A stretch of 64,000 nucleotides of DNA from JANOZM01 sp031429355 (GCA_031429355.1 JANOZM010000016.1:434001-498000), one strand, 5' to 3'. Positions 16,601-25,178 are shown, counted from the stretch's first letter. Notes: generated by a model from the sequence alone, not told the origin. Numbers and translations: made by a program.

Positions 16601-17672
16601 CATCACGAATTTCACCGCCTGCTCCGGTAGCTGCCCCCGAAAAAGGTGCAATTGCTGTTGGATGATTGTGCGTTTCGACTTTTAAAACTGAATGCGTAAG
16701 CTCTTTGCGCGCTTCGTAAAGTCCGTTCATGCCTTGCTGCGTTGGATAAAACCGCGCCACCGAGGACCCGCTTAGCACGGCTGCGTTATCAGAATATGCG
16801 ATCTCGGTACCCTGCGGATTTAATTTATGGGTATTGCGAATCATGCCAAATAGAGACAAGGGTTGCACTTGTCCATCCACAGTCCAATCGGCATTAAAAA
16901 TTTTATGCCGACAGTGTTCCGAGTTGGCCTGCGCAAACATCATCAACTCAACATCAGTTGGGTTGCGCTTCACTTGCTTAAAGGCATTTTCTAAATAGGC
17001 GATTTCATCATCGCTAAGCGCGAGACCCAGTTCATCATTGGCCCGTTCTAAAGCGGCAATACCTTGCTCTAAGACTTCAATATAGGCCATTGGCTTGCCG
17101 GGCAAGGTTTGAAACAACACTTGCGGGTTCCACGGCCACGGATTGATAGTTTCCACCATGCGATCGTGCAAACAATTAACTAACGTTTGCTGGGCTTGCT
17201 CGCTAAGCTTGGCGGTCGGCTGAAAACTGGCGGCCAAACTACTAGACGAACCAGTGGCAGAACCCGCAAATAAGCCTCGGGCCAACGACCCAAGACTAGT
17301 TTTGGTTTGTACAGTAAAAAGCAACCCACGTTCGATTCGATGAACCGCCGCAAGGCCACAGTTGTGGGCAATATCGGTCGCTTTGCTAGCCCAAGGGGAA
17401 ATGGTTCCCAAACGTGGTGCAACAACGATACTGTTATCAGGTACCGAAAAATTGACCGCTATATCGCCAAGCAATCCTTCAAGCTGTCCCTGTTGGTCTT
17501 GCGTAATAGGTTGCTGGCTGTTTACCCAGTATACCCAGCGGCTTTCTAGGCCGACAATGTTGCTTAATTCGTTATGCCCGCTATGAATTTGTTCAAGCAA
17601 ATTTTGAAGGCGAAATGCCGAGTGAGCGTTGGCCCCAAACAGGGTAAGCGTAAAGCTTGATTTCGCAACCAT
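13620..17672 (-). CDS. purL: Phosphoribosylformylglycinamidine synthase
   Basis: The large single-chain PurL of proteobacteria (1350 residues; family about 1300). It converts FGAR to FGAM with glutamine and ATP in purine synthesis. In order: N-terminal PurS-like part, linker with ANSEHCRHKIFN, the first AIR-synthetase-like domain with VETHNHPTAIAPFSGAATG, GVGDIQ and a phosphate-binding Gly-rich stretch (GGPGMRIGMGGGAAS), a second such domain with VGKDSLSM, and a C-terminal glutaminase domain with the nucleophile in GVCNGCQML and a HGEGR histidine. It is divergent from nnr with a 56-base gap. About 260 bases separate its stop from the PEP-CTERM start, and most of those belong to the sigma-54 control region of that gene. 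Confidence 0.98.
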   Translation of the reverse strand: MVAKSSFTLTLFGANAHSAFRLQNLLEQIHSGHNELSNIVGLESRWVYWVNSQQPITQDQQGQLEGLLGDIAVNFSVPDNSIVVAPRLGTISPWASKATDIAHNCGLAAVHRIERGLLFTVQTKTSLGSLARGLFAGSATGSSSSLAASFQPTAKLSEQAQQTLVNCLHDRMVETINPWPWNPQVLFQTLPGKPMAYIEVLEQGIAALERANDELGLALSDDEIAYLENAFKQVKRNPTDVELMMFAQANSEHCRHKIFNADWTVDGQVQPLSLFGMIRNTHKLNPQGTEIAYSDNAAVLSGSSVARFYPTQQGMNGLYEARKELTHSVLKVETHNHPTAIAPFSGAATGAGGEIRDEGATGRGAKPKFGMTGFSVSHLRIPGFEQAWEANAIGAPDRIATPLSIMIDGPIGGAAFNNEFGRPNLAGYFRSYEQLAEGQVRGYHKPIMIAGGVGDIQAEQTHKLDLPAGSLLIQLGGPGMRIGMGGGAASSMATGTNQADLDFDSVQRGNPEIERRAQEVIDRCWQLGKQNPILSIHDVGAGGISNAFPELAHGSGRGAHFDLTKVPLEESGLSPAEIWCNESQERYVLAIAPASLPTFEHFCKRERCPFAVVGVVSQEQQLIVTTETVNAVDMSMDVLLGKPPKMLRTARRRSRSLAPVDLAEIDLSKAIKQVIQFPAVASKSFLITIGDRSVGGLCSRDQMVGPWQVPVADCAVGLMDFEGYAGQALAIGERTPLAVINSAAAARMALAESITNIAAAPITDLSQIKLSANWMASCGEPGEDADLFDAVHAVGMELCPALGISIPVGKDSLSMRTVWNDAGTEKKVSSPVSLVITAFGPVDDARLSLTPQLRTDCGDTVLMFIDLAQGRQRMGGSVLAQVNNQVGNECPDLQSTDDLKQFFAVVQRLNREGKILAYHDRSDGGLFATVSEMAFAGHCGVALNCDLLTIDPYSADWGDFKIRVEQVAVQRNELTLKALFNEELGAVIQVRANERDLVMGILREVGLSKFSNPIGKPNTSDEIEIYRDGKLVWHEPRTLVQAWWSETSYQIAKLRDNPECAKQEYESLALPDNRGLEFAPSFDTSINVAAPFIASGLRPRVAILRDQGVNSHVEMAAAMTLAGFDCFDVHMTDLETGRHRLADFRGLVVCGGFAYGDVLGAGSGWAKSILFNPILAEQFSVFFNRPETFSLGVCNGCQMLSQLKSIIPGAQHWPGFARNLSEQYEARFSNVEILANPSIFFTGMAGSRLPIVVAHGEGRTVWTTNEQQNAALSAMRFIEPNGKAAAAYPFNPNGSAGGLTAFTSSDGRATIMMPHAERVFRAIQMSWSIKQSADESAWMRMFRNARAFCA

Positions 17673-17728
17673 ACTGGAGGTTTGCCTAGTGGGTTTAGAA
17701 TGTCGAAATTATACTTCGGCTGCCCTCA

Positions 17729-19357
17729 TTGAAATTAGTGAACCACCCTACCCGTGCGCTCCTGTCTCGCGCCGAAATACGCCGAATTGAAGCAGAGCTT
17801 GCGGCACGTCTAGAACCCCATACATTAATGATTCGCGCGGCACACGCGGCTGTGCGAAAAATTATGACACTGCTGGCACCGCCCGCCCGCGTGATGGTGC
17901 TTTGTGGCCCCGGCAATAACGGAGGCGACGGCGCATTGTGCGCAGCCGGTTTAGCAGCGGCTGGCTACCAAGTGGATGTGGTTCAGTGTTTTGCCAGCGT
18001 TTCGACAAACCTAGATGCTCAGTTCGCGTGGTCGCAGATAGGTAACCGTGCTCGTATTGTGTCGACCCCAGCACATAAACCTTATGAATTAATCGTGGAT
18101 GCATTGCTGGGCCTAGGGCAAACAAGGCCTATCGAGTCACAACCAGAAGAGCTAACAAGCGCAAAAAAATCGATGGCTTGGTGGTTGACTTGGGCCAACC
18201 AACAACCAGCCCAACGTTTAGCACTTGACGGTCCAACCGGACTTAATTTTGAAAGCGGCCAACGCTTCGGCTCAATTGCTTTTAAAGCAGATTGTACGCT
18301 CACGTTTTTGGCCGACAAGCCCGGCCTGCACATGAATGATGGGCTAGATTTTGCAGGTACCGTTGCGCTAGAAACCTTGGGTTGCGAAAGCACCGACTTA
18401 CCCAGCGCTTATGCAAAACTAAAAAACTGGCCCGAAGACTTTAAAGAGTGCGCTGCCGAATTTAAACGTGAGGTTAACGTGCACAAAGGCAGCTTTGGCA
18501 ACGTGGTAGTCTTTGGCGGCGCACAAGGTATGGCGGGCGCTGCTTTTTTAGCTGGGCGCATGGCGTTAAAAAGCGGTGCAGGCCGTGTTTGGCTTGGGTT
18601 GGTTGATGGAACACATACGCTTGATGTCCAGCAACCCGAGCTGATGGTTCGTAGTGCAACCGCGTTAGTGAAATCAATCGAAGCAACTTTAGTTACCCCG
18701 CATTGCATTGTGGTAGGACCAGGCCTTTCGCAATCGCGTGAAGCGCGGCAGTTGCTGCTACAAATTTTTAAAGTTGCTCTAGTAAAAACATCAACACCGC
18801 CGACTATGGTGCTGGATGCTGATGCACTTAATTTAATTGCCGAAGACGCAAAGTTGAAAAAAGTATTTTCGCAATTGCCAATAATAAAAATAATTACACC
18901 CCACCCGCTTGAAGCCGCTCGATTGCTAGCTGCCGATGTCGATCAAGTGCAAGACAATCGCTTTGGTGCAGCTTTGCGTTTAGCAAAAGACTTAAAATCC
19001 ATTTGCGTTTTAAAAGGTGCCGGCACTGTGATCGCCGCTCCTACTGGTAGTTGTCGATTGGTTGGTATTGGCTCGCCCAGTCTAGCCAGTGGTGGTACCG
19101 GGGATGTTTTAGCGGGCCTTATCGCTGCGCTGGTTGCTAGCTTTGTTGCAAAAGCATATCGAACCTTAGCAGCAACAAATAACGACCAAAAAATACTGCA
19201 TATTAGTGAGTTAAACGAAGTAGTTTGCTTAGCGGTTGGTGCTCATGCAACGGCGGGACAGTTGGCCAACCAGCAGTTGCCTAGTGCTATTGGTTATACC
19301 GCTAGCGAATTGGTAAACGACATTCGTTTCGTACTAAACGAGTTGGTTGTTAGTTAG
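17729..19357 (+). CDS. nnr: Bifunctional NAD(P)H-hydrate epimerase / ADP-dependent dehydratase
   Basis: Repairs hydrated NAD(P)H. The N-terminal epimerase domain (about residues 1-225) has CGPGNNGGDG and VDALLGLG. The C-terminal dehydratase domain (about 245-540) has HKGSFGNVVVFGG, GPGL, VLDADALNL, ITPHPLEAARLL and the GSPSLASGGTGDVLAGL signature. The length of 542 residues is slightly above the usual 500. No ATG is present near the start: a TTG at 17729 or a GTG at 17738 are the candidates. In many bacteria this gene lies beside tsaE; here it is next to purL instead. Confidence 0.93.
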   Translation: MKLVNHPTRALLSRAEIRRIEAELAARLEPHTLMIRAAHAAVRKIMTLLAPPARVMVLCGPGNNGGDGALCAAGLAAAGYQVDVVQCFASVSTNLDAQFAWSQIGNRARIVSTPAHKPYELIVDALLGLGQTRPIESQPEELTSAKKSMAWWLTWANQQPAQRLALDGPTGLNFESGQRFGSIAFKADCTLTFLADKPGLHMNDGLDFAGTVALETLGCESTDLPSAYAKLKNWPEDFKECAAEFKREVNVHKGSFGNVVVFGGAQGMAGAAFLAGRMALKSGAGRVWLGLVDGTHTLDVQQPELMVRSATALVKSIEATLVTPHCIVVGPGLSQSREARQLLLQIFKVALVKTSTPPTMVLDADALNLIAEDAKLKKVFSQLPIIKIITPHPLEAARLLAADVDQVQDNRFGAALRLAKDLKSICVLKGAGTVIAAPTGSCRLVGIGSPSLASGGTGDVLAGLIAALVASFVAKAYRTLAATNNDQKILHISELNEVVCLAVGAHATAGQLANQQLPSAIGYTASELVNDIRFVLNELVVS

Positions 19358-19361
19358 CGTT

Positions 19362-20225
19362 ATGCCAAACACTAATTTAACAAAAGCGGCTTTGCTTTTA
19401 GTGGTAAGCCTTTGGATACTGTCGGGTCTTGATAGCACGGGCAAGTGGTTGTTAAAAGCTGGCGTTTCGCTGGTCGTATTAATTTGGGTTCGTTACACCG
19501 TTCATGCCGTATTAATGAGCCTGTACGCAATAACTCAACGTAAAACACTGCGCTTTGCAGTTCAAAGCAAAACCGTCCATACAGTGCGCGGTTTGCTAAT
19601 GGTGGGCAGTACCGTTTTGTTTTTTAAAACGCTATCGATCATGCCGTTAGCCGAAGCGACAGCAGTTAATTTTATTGCCCCGTTAATTACATTGACCTTA
19701 GCGCCGCTATTGCTAAGCGAAAAAACCCGCTGGTATCGTTGGGTCGGCGTTGGCGTTGCGCTTTGCGGTGTCTTGTTAGTGTTAAGACCAGGCTTTCAAA
19801 ACAGCACGGGAATCGGTTGGGCGTTATCGACGGCAGTCGCTTTTTCGATGTACCAAATGGCCACCCGCTGGGTTGCAAAAGACGATGCAATTGTCACTAA
19901 TTTATGGGGCGGCTGGGTGGGCACTATAACCAGTAGTATTGCGCTCTTTTGGTTTTGGCAAACGCCCGAACTCAATACCTTGGGCTGGGTTTTGTTAATT
20001 TCAACCGGTGTCACTGGTTTGATCGGCCATGTTTTACAAGTCAGCGCGTATCGGCACGCCCCGGCGAATGCACTAGCACCCTTTTCTTACTTTCAAATAG
20101 TGTCTGCTGTTGCTTTGGGCTATTTAGTGTTTGGGCAATTGCCTGACTGGATAAGTTTTTCTGGCATCGCATTAATTTGTATTAGCGGCCTTTCGGTAGC
20201 GTGGTTAGATCGGCAAAAAGGATAG
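19362..20225 (+). CDS. DMT superfamily transporter (EamA domains)
   Basis: A 287-residue protein with about ten transmembrane segments in two EamA repeats; the second ends with ALAPFSYFQIVSAVALGYLVFGQLPD, a typical family stretch. Such carriers export or import small metabolites, and the substrate is not readable from sequence. The ATG at 19362 follows the nnr stop by four bases, so the two are probably cotranscribed. It converges with the ABC ATPase gene; the 29-base gap contains a short GGTTAAA / TTTAACC dyad but no clear terminator. Confidence 0.85.
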   Translation: MPNTNLTKAALLLVVSLWILSGLDSTGKWLLKAGVSLVVLIWVRYTVHAVLMSLYAITQRKTLRFAVQSKTVHTVRGLLMVGSTVLFFKTLSIMPLAEATAVNFIAPLITLTLAPLLLSEKTRWYRWVGVGVALCGVLLVLRPGFQNSTGIGWALSTAVAFSMYQMATRWVAKDDAIVTNLWGGWVGTITSSIALFWFWQTPELNTLGWVLLISTGVTGLIGHVLQVSAYRHAPANALAPFSYFQIVSAVALGYLVFGQLPDWISFSGIALICISGLSVAWLDRQKG

Positions 20226-20254
20226 CTTTAAAGTGAATCGGTTAAATTTTTAAC

Positions 20255-20959
20255 CTACTCAGTAACCAGGCGTCCTGAATCAATTCGCAAACTCTGTTGG
20301 CAACGCTCAGCTAATTTTGCGTCATGGGTTACCAATACCAAGGTAGATCCCTTCGATTGGTTCATCGCAAAGAGCAGTTCGATAATACGAGCACCCGTAG
20401 CACTATCAAGGCTGCCCGTCGGTTCATCAGCAAACAGTAACGGTGGGCTCATTGCAAAAGCGCGCGCAATCGCAACGCGCTGTTGTTCGCCACCACTGAT
20501 AGTGCGCGGATAGTGCTTAAGACGCTCGCTTAGACCGACTTGCTGCAACATTTCGGACGCACGATCCTTGGGGTTATCGGTTCCAGTTAATTCAAGTGGC
20601 AACATCACATTTTCAAGCGCACTTAAATTTGGCAAAAGCTGAAACGATTGAAAAACAAAACCAACATTGCGTGCCCGCCACTGAGCGCGTTCGTCTTCAG
20701 TTTGCGAAAAAATCGCTTTATCCATTAGTTGCACGGTGCCGCTAGTCGGTGTATCCAAACCAGCCAAGAGCCCTAACAAAGTCGACTTTCCAGACCCCGA
20801 AGCACCAACAATAGCGACGGATGTTCCGACGGGAATAGAAAAAGAAACATCTTGTAAGATAGGTAGCCAACCATCGGCATCGCGCACGCGTTTAGTTAAA
20901 GAGTTAACGACAATCGCCTGTGGCGTTAGGTTTTGCTGCAAGTTGTTACTATTGGACAT
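20255..20959 (-). CDS. ABC transporter ATP-binding protein (YbbA/LolD-like)
   Basis: A 234-residue ATPase with Walker A GASGSGKST, Q-loop FVFQSFQLLPNLSALENVMLPLEL, signature ISGGEQQRVAIARA, Walker B LLFADEPTGSLD and the H-loop VTHD. The MacB/LolD-like sequence after the Q-loop and the divergent position next to tesA match the E. coli ybbA-tesA pair. No permease gene (ybbP-like) is nearby, because the next gene downstream converges from the other strand. The ATG at 20959 was preferred to a TTG at 20986. Confidence 0.88.
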   Translation of the reverse strand: MSNSNNLQQNLTPQAIVVNSLTKRVRDADGWLPILQDVSFSIPVGTSVAIVGASGSGKSTLLGLLAGLDTPTSGTVQLMDKAIFSQTEDERAQWRARNVGFVFQSFQLLPNLSALENVMLPLELTGTDNPKDRASEMLQQVGLSERLKHYPRTISGGEQQRVAIARAFAMSPPLLFADEPTGSLDSATGARIIELLFAMNQSKGSTLVLVTHDAKLAERCQQSLRIDSGRLVTE

Positions 20960-21003
20960 GGATCGAAAATGTTTGAAAACGTGCAAAAAAGGAGTGAGTT
21001 GTT

Positions 21004-21765
21004 ATGAAGCTTAGTGTTAGTTTGATTTCAAATTTTAGTTTACCTAAATTCAAAGCAATCACAATGAGTGGTTTCGTTGCGGCGACTACTGTTTTGTTGC
21101 TTGCATTTAGTTGGGGTCCTTCTGCTCAAGCTCAAGCCTTGGTCACTGAAAACACTAAAAAAAACGTACCAACTAAAACTGCGGAAAAGTCACCTCTAAA
21201 GAAATCAGAAGCCAGCATTTTGATTGTAGGCGATAGCTTGTCGGCCGAGTATGGGTTAATTAGAGGGAAAGGCTGGGTCGCATTACTTGGTTCGCGCCTA
21301 ACAGAACGCGGCGTTAAGCATCAGATCGTTAACGCGAGCATTAGTGGCGAAACCACCTCTGGCGGCCGCACCCGATTTAACGATTTACTGCAAAAACACA
21401 AACCTAGTTATGTGGTTTTGCAACTTGGTGCAAACGATGCGCTGCGCGGTTTGCCAATAACGCAAACCGAAGCAAATTTAAAGTCGATGGTGGTCGATGC
21501 GAAAAAAATGGGCGCAACCGTTGTTATCGTTGGCATTCAAATACCACCGAACTATGGCAAAAGTTATGCGGAAGCATTTAAAGCCATATTTCCAAATATT
21601 GCCACGGAACAAAAAACTGAATTAGTACCCTTTATGTTCGAAGGCTTTGCCGATAAGCCAGAGTTTTTCCAAAAAGACCGTATTCATCCAAATGAATCAG
21701 CCCATCCAGTTATTTTAAATCTAATTTGGCCAGCGGTAGCCAAAGCAATGAAAACCAAACTTTAA
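21004..21765 (+). CDS. tesA: SGNH/GDSL esterase, arylesterase / thioesterase I type
   Basis: A periplasmic multifunctional esterase of the TesA family. It has an N-terminal signal region up to about residue 44 (SAQAQ), a variable Lys-rich linker, then the catalytic blocks: GDSLSAEYG (S78), the Gly of ISGETTSGGR, GANDALRG, and the DRIHPNESAH pair near the C terminus. The ATG at 21004 has a good GGAG ribosome-binding site. It is divergent from the YbbA-like ATPase gene and overlaps the DUF455 gene as TAATG. Confidence 0.92.
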   Translation: MKLSVSLISNFSLPKFKAITMSGFVAATTVLLLAFSWGPSAQAQALVTENTKKNVPTKTAEKSPLKKSEASILIVGDSLSAEYGLIRGKGWVALLGSRLTERGVKHQIVNASISGETTSGGRTRFNDLLQKHKPSYVVLQLGANDALRGLPITQTEANLKSMVVDAKKMGATVVIVGIQIPPNYGKSYAEAFKAIFPNIATEQKTELVPFMFEGFADKPEFFQKDRIHPNESAHPVILNLIWPAVAKAMKTKL

Positions 21766-22574
21766 TGTCAGAGCCCATCAACGGTCAGTTAGAACTGCGC
21801 GGCCTCGCGTTGGCGGCATTGTTGCAATCGGATATCCAAGCAAAGTTATTGCAAGTGCAGCAGCTAGTTAGCGAAACGACAGTTTGCGAGCCTGCGTTGG
21901 TATTGGCGTGTAATCAACCTTTGCCAGGTCGACCTGCAACCCCCGAGCTAATTACACCGTTGAAGGTACCGCGTCGTTCGTTAGCAAGCCCGCAAGGGCG
22001 CGCCGCCTTAATTCATGCTTTGGCCCATATCGAGTTTAATGCAATTAACTTAGCACTCGATGCGATCTGGCGCTTTCCCAATATGCCTTTAAAATACTAC
22101 GCAGATTGGGCCTTTGTTGCACGCGAAGAAGCACTGCACTTTCAACTACTGCAAAACTATTTACAGGACTTAAATTCGCACTACGGTGCATTTCAAGCGC
22201 ATGACGGTTTATGGGCGATGGTCGAACGGACAACTGGCGATGTGTTGGCACGAATGGCTTTAGTTCCTCGCACGCTAGAAGCTCGCGGGCTAGACGCATC
22301 CAAGATAATGCTAGCCAAGTTAAAACAAGCCGGTGATGAACGTGCGGCAAGTATTGTCGAAAGAATTTTGCACGACGAAATTCGTCATGTCGCAATTGGC
22401 AATATTTGGTACCGCTTTTGTTGCGAGCAACAAAACAAAGACCCAGAGGGTATTTTTGCGCAGCTGTGCGAACAATATAAAGCACCAAAATTGCGTGGGC
22501 CCTTAAATTTGGATGCCAGAAGGCAAGCCGGTTTTACTGAAACCGAACTAACTTACCTGCAAAACAGTCTTTAA
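21765..22574 (+). CDS. Ferritin-like DUF455 protein
   Basis: A 269-residue helical protein with a di-iron-type ligand set: HALAHIEFNAINLALD, REEALHF and ILHDEIRHVAIGN. This is the DUF455 ferritin-like family, related to MiaE-type hydroxylases; no substrate is established. The start codon overlaps the tesA stop (TAATG), indicating translational coupling. The three tRNA genes on the opposite strand follow almost at once. Confidence 0.85.
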   Translation: MSEPINGQLELRGLALAALLQSDIQAKLLQVQQLVSETTVCEPALVLACNQPLPGRPATPELITPLKVPRRSLASPQGRAALIHALAHIEFNAINLALDAIWRFPNMPLKYYADWAFVAREEALHFQLLQNYLQDLNSHYGAFQAHDGLWAMVERTTGDVLARMALVPRTLEARGLDASKIMLAKLKQAGDERAASIVERILHDEIRHVAIGNIWYRFCCEQQNKDPEGIFAQLCEQYKAPKLRGPLNLDARRQAGFTETELTYLQNSL

Positions 22575-22581
22575 TTTTTGG

Positions 22582-22666
22582 TGGTGCCCCGAGCCGGAAT
22601 CGAACCGGCACGCCTTGCGGCCAGGGATTTTAAGTCCCTTACGTCTACCTATTTCGTCATCGGGGC
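22582..22666 (-). tRNA. tRNA-Leu (anticodon UAA)
   Basis: Minus strand, 85 bases with encoded CCA. The acceptor stem GCCCCGA/TCGGGGC pairs completely, the anticodon loop is CTTAAAA, and the long variable arm expected of tRNA-Leu is present (GGCCGCAAGGC). Confidence 0.95.
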
Positions 22667-22677
22667 AATACTAATGC

Positions 22678-22751
22678 TGGAGGCGGAGGTCGGAATCGAA
22701 CCGGCGTTGACGGCTTTGCAGGCCGCTGCATGACCACTCTGCCACCCCGCC
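22678..22751 (-). tRNA. tRNA-Cys (anticodon GCA)
   Basis: Minus strand, 74 bases with encoded CCA. The acceptor stem GGCGGGG/CCTCCGCC is nearly complete, the anticodon loop is CTGCAAA, and the T-loop is GGTTCGATTCC. Confidence 0.95.
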
Positions 22752-22840
22752 AGGGTGACTATTCGATTTTAATGATGACGATCATCAAACCGAATTTGAA
22801 ACTTTTAAATTCTAAAACTACTGTTAAAACCTGAATCTTT

Positions 22841-22905
22841 GCTTTTAAATCAGTGCTTCTAAATCTCAACCGCTTCTAAATCTAATCCGCTTTTAAATCT
22901 AACCC
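22841..22905. repeat. Imperfect 17-bp tandem repeats between tRNA-Cys and tRNA-Gly
   Basis: Four degenerate copies of GCTTYTAAATCTAAYCC (the first is 14 bases, then three of 17) fill much of the 205-base gap between two tRNA genes that are close neighbours in other bacteria. Confidence 0.75.
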
Positions 22906-22923
22906 TTACATCTACTTCAATGT

Positions 22924-22950
22924 AAAACGGGAAGCGACGCTTCCCGTTTT
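22924..22950. terminator. Terminator after tRNA-Gly
   Basis: A perfect 12-base-pair inverted repeat AAAACGGGAAGC-GAC-GCTTCCCGTTTT. It ends the pgsA/tRNA-Gly transcript, so tRNA-Cys and tRNA-Leu need their own promoter or read-through. Confidence 0.88.
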
Positions 22951-22956
22951 GGAATT

Positions 22957-23032
<76 letters not shown>

Positions 23033-23167
23033 AATCTCTGAAGCTTTTTAGTTCTGCAGCGAAGCCCTCAATAATAGCCAAAAAGCCCAAAGCCGTCAAA
23101 CGAGTCTAGCGAATCAAAAGAATGTTGCGCCTACCTGTCGCTACCAATGACGACAATTGCACAAACT

Positions 23168-23755
23168 TTAGGATTTGGCTTTTAAGATTGGCCAGGCTTG
23201 CCGCAGATAGACCAACATCGACCAAACGGTTAAACCCGCAGCAACCCAAATAAACCAATGCCCAATGGTATTGAAATTCATTGTGCCAAACCAAGTGCCG
23301 TTGTAAAGCAACATGGGTATGGCAACCATTTGGAAGCCCGTTTTGTATTTGCCGATTACGCTAACTGCTACTTTTTTTCGTTCGCCTACTTCGGCCATCC
23401 ATTCACGTAATGCTGAAATAGTAATTTCACGACCTATGATAATCATTGCCACCAAACTGTTGACGCGCCCCATATCAAGCAACACAAGCAACGCTGCACA
23501 AACCAGCAGTTTATCGGCCACGGGGTCTAAAAACGCGCCAAAAGGTGACATTAAATTCATTTTCCGCGCTAGATAACCATCAAACCAATCGGTAATTGCA
23601 GCCGCTGAAAAAATCGCACAGGCCACGATATTGCGGGTTCCGGTACCAATTGGCATTGATACCGGCATCCAAGCAGCGGGCCACCAATAGACCAAAACCA
23701 GCAACGGAATGGCTAGGATGCGCAACCAAGTAAGGATATTGGGAAGTGACAGCAC
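23168..23755 (-). CDS. pgsA: CDP-diacylglycerol-glycerol-3-phosphate 3-phosphatidyltransferase
   Basis: Inner-membrane enzyme that makes phosphatidylglycerol phosphate. The CDP-alcohol phosphatidyltransferase motif DGxxAR-x8-GxxxDxxxD is complete (DGYLARKM...GAFLDPVADK). It has four to five membrane segments and 195 residues, the usual length. In E. coli uvrC lies directly upstream; here about 4 kb of other genes separate the two. Confidence 0.96.
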   Translation of the reverse strand: MLSLPNILTWLRILAIPLLVLVYWWPAAWMPVSMPIGTGTRNIVACAIFSAAAITDWFDGYLARKMNLMSPFGAFLDPVADKLLVCAALLVLLDMGRVNSLVAMIIIGREITISALREWMAEVGERKKVAVSVIGKYKTGFQMVAIPMLLYNGTWFGTMNFNTIGHWFIWVAAGLTVWSMLVYLRQAWPILKAKS

Positions 23756-23831
23756 AGCAAGAACTTATCTGAAAAATACGGGTCGCCAAAGATTACAGTA
23801 TTAAACAGCGGAAGTTCAAACTTCTGACAAG

Positions 23832-24047
23832 CTACTTCACTTTTTTAACTTTACTGGTTGTAGATATTGTCAGGAACGCACTTTCCTCTAATAAAGCCTT
23901 TTGATCTTTGTGAAGAACAGCCGCACAAATTTGTTCGAAATCCTGGGCGGTACGACTCTTATAGGGGTTAAAAGCATTTCGCAACCTTGTTGCCTGCGCA
24001 GACTGTTGATCAGAACTACCTACCAATCCATACCATCGAAGAATCAC
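23832..24047 (-). CDS. Possible small protein of unknown function
   Basis: A 71-residue frame with a GTG start and a good AAAGGA ribosome-binding site nine bases before it. It lies in the 345-base gap between mipA and pgsA. The C terminus is Lys-rich (TSKVKKVK), and no domain, signal peptide or membrane segment is seen. I recognise no homologue. It could equally be chance, and the rest of the gap shows no feature beyond a short AGCCCA / TGGGCT dyad at about 24070-24092. Confidence 0.3.
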   Translation of the reverse strand: MILRWYGLVGSSDQQSAQATRLRNAFNPYKSRTAQDFEQICAAVLHKDQKALLEESAFLTISTTSKVKKVK

Positions 24048-24101
24048 CGTCGGACGTCCTTTCCTAAGCCCACCAATTGCGATGGGCTAAGCAAACGAAG
24101 A

Positions 24102-24953
24102 CTAGAAATTGTAAACGGCGCCAACAAAAGCACTGGTTTGTCCTTTTTTCTGAGTTAGAGGGCTTTTAGCAGCATCGCCTCGCAATTGATCGATCCCTAA
24201 GTTGGCTTGCGCAGACCAGTTTTTATCGAACTTGTATTCAGCGCCAAGATTTAATCCAACACTTTTAATGCCACCGCCTGCGTTAAACAATTTGAAGCTG
24301 CTGTTTGCTGCTTGGACTGCATTCACACCAAAATAAGCTTGGGTGAATTTTTTGTCACCCCAAACTAAATTGGGTGAAATCGAGAAACTCAATGAATCAT
24401 CAACTTTCAAGGGTAGCTCGGTTGAAAGCACTAGACGCGATCCGCCGTGACCTTCGTATTTTAAAGTTTTGAGATCGCGCTTCCCATCGCCCAAGCCTCT
24501 GTAATACTCCACAAAAAGTGGCAAGCCAATAACAGCGTGTCCAAAAATACCTATTTCAGGTTGCCCTTCAATTTCACCCATCCCTTTGAGACGTTTGCTA
24601 CCTGGACGAAGCAGCGTGCCATCTTTATTGTCGACCCTACTACTACCAACACCCAATGAAACACCAAACGAGGCCGCCTCAGAGTCAAAAATTGTCCATG
24701 AAACACCGCGTGACTTTGCCCCTACCGCAATCGTTCCGAAACCGTCGGTTTTATAGCTGATATCAATCAACGGCGCTGCACCGCTGACGCGCTTACTTGC
24801 GCCTTCATATTCGGAGCCACTTGCGATGCCGAGGCCTACCGAAATTTTCCAAGGTGAGTCGGTCGGTTTAGGCGCCGTTTGGGCAAGAGCTGATGTCGAA
24901 CTAAAAATGCTAGCAACTGTCAATGCGATTTTTAACTTAAAGAGTTTAGTCAT
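24102..24953 (-). CDS. MipA/OmpV family outer membrane protein
   Basis: A 283-residue outer-membrane beta-barrel with a signal peptide ending ALA-QT at about residue 24. It begins with the family sequence SVGLGIASGSEYEGASKR, alternates short amphipathic strands and ends in VGAVYNF, with the terminal aromatic residue that barrel-assembly machinery recognises. MipA/OmpV proteins serve as porins, MltA-interacting scaffolds or metal- and peptide-antibiotic-responsive proteins; the exact role is unknown. The ATG at 24953 is preferred to a TTG 15 bases upstream. It is divergent from a QseB-like regulator gene, and boxes for that type of regulator lie between. Confidence 0.88.
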   Translation of the reverse strand: MTKLFKLKIALTVASIFSSTSALAQTAPKPTDSPWKISVGLGIASGSEYEGASKRVSGAAPLIDISYKTDGFGTIAVGAKSRGVSWTIFDSEAASFGVSLGVGSSRVDNKDGTLLRPGSKRLKGMGEIEGQPEIGIFGHAVIGLPLFVEYYRGLGDGKRDLKTLKYEGHGGSRLVLSTELPLKVDDSLSFSISPNLVWGDKKFTQAYFGVNAVQAANSSFKLFNAGGGIKSVGLNLGAEYKFDKNWSAQANLGIDQLRGDAAKSPLTQKKGQTSAFVGAVYNF

Positions 24954-25031
24954 AATTGGATGGCTCAATGCCTGGTTGGTTTAACACCGTCGGATAGTAT
25001 CTACTAGTCACCCTGTAAATATTAACCAATG

Positions 25032-25086
25032 CTTAAGAAGCGAAGACCAAGCTTTGCGTTGTCGATCTTCTTAAGCAAATCTTAAG
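25032..25086. promoter_or_regulatory. CTTAAG boxes in the mipA / response regulator divergent region
   Basis: CTTAAG-CAAAT-CTTAAG at 25070-25086 is a tandem half-site pair with 11-base period, as in PmrA/QseB-type boxes (YTTAAK-N5-YTTAAK). A third CTTAAG stands at 25032-25037. CTTAAGAAG (25032-25040) and CTTCTTAAG (25067-25075) also form a larger inverted repeat. The site can serve both divergent promoters. Confidence 0.7.
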
Positions 25087-25178
25087 ATTAAAACAAGCGA
25101 GGTTTGTGACGCGCATTTAAACTGCGTTCGAGATTAGCAAACGATGATTCAAACATTTTATTTATAGGTTACAAATTG

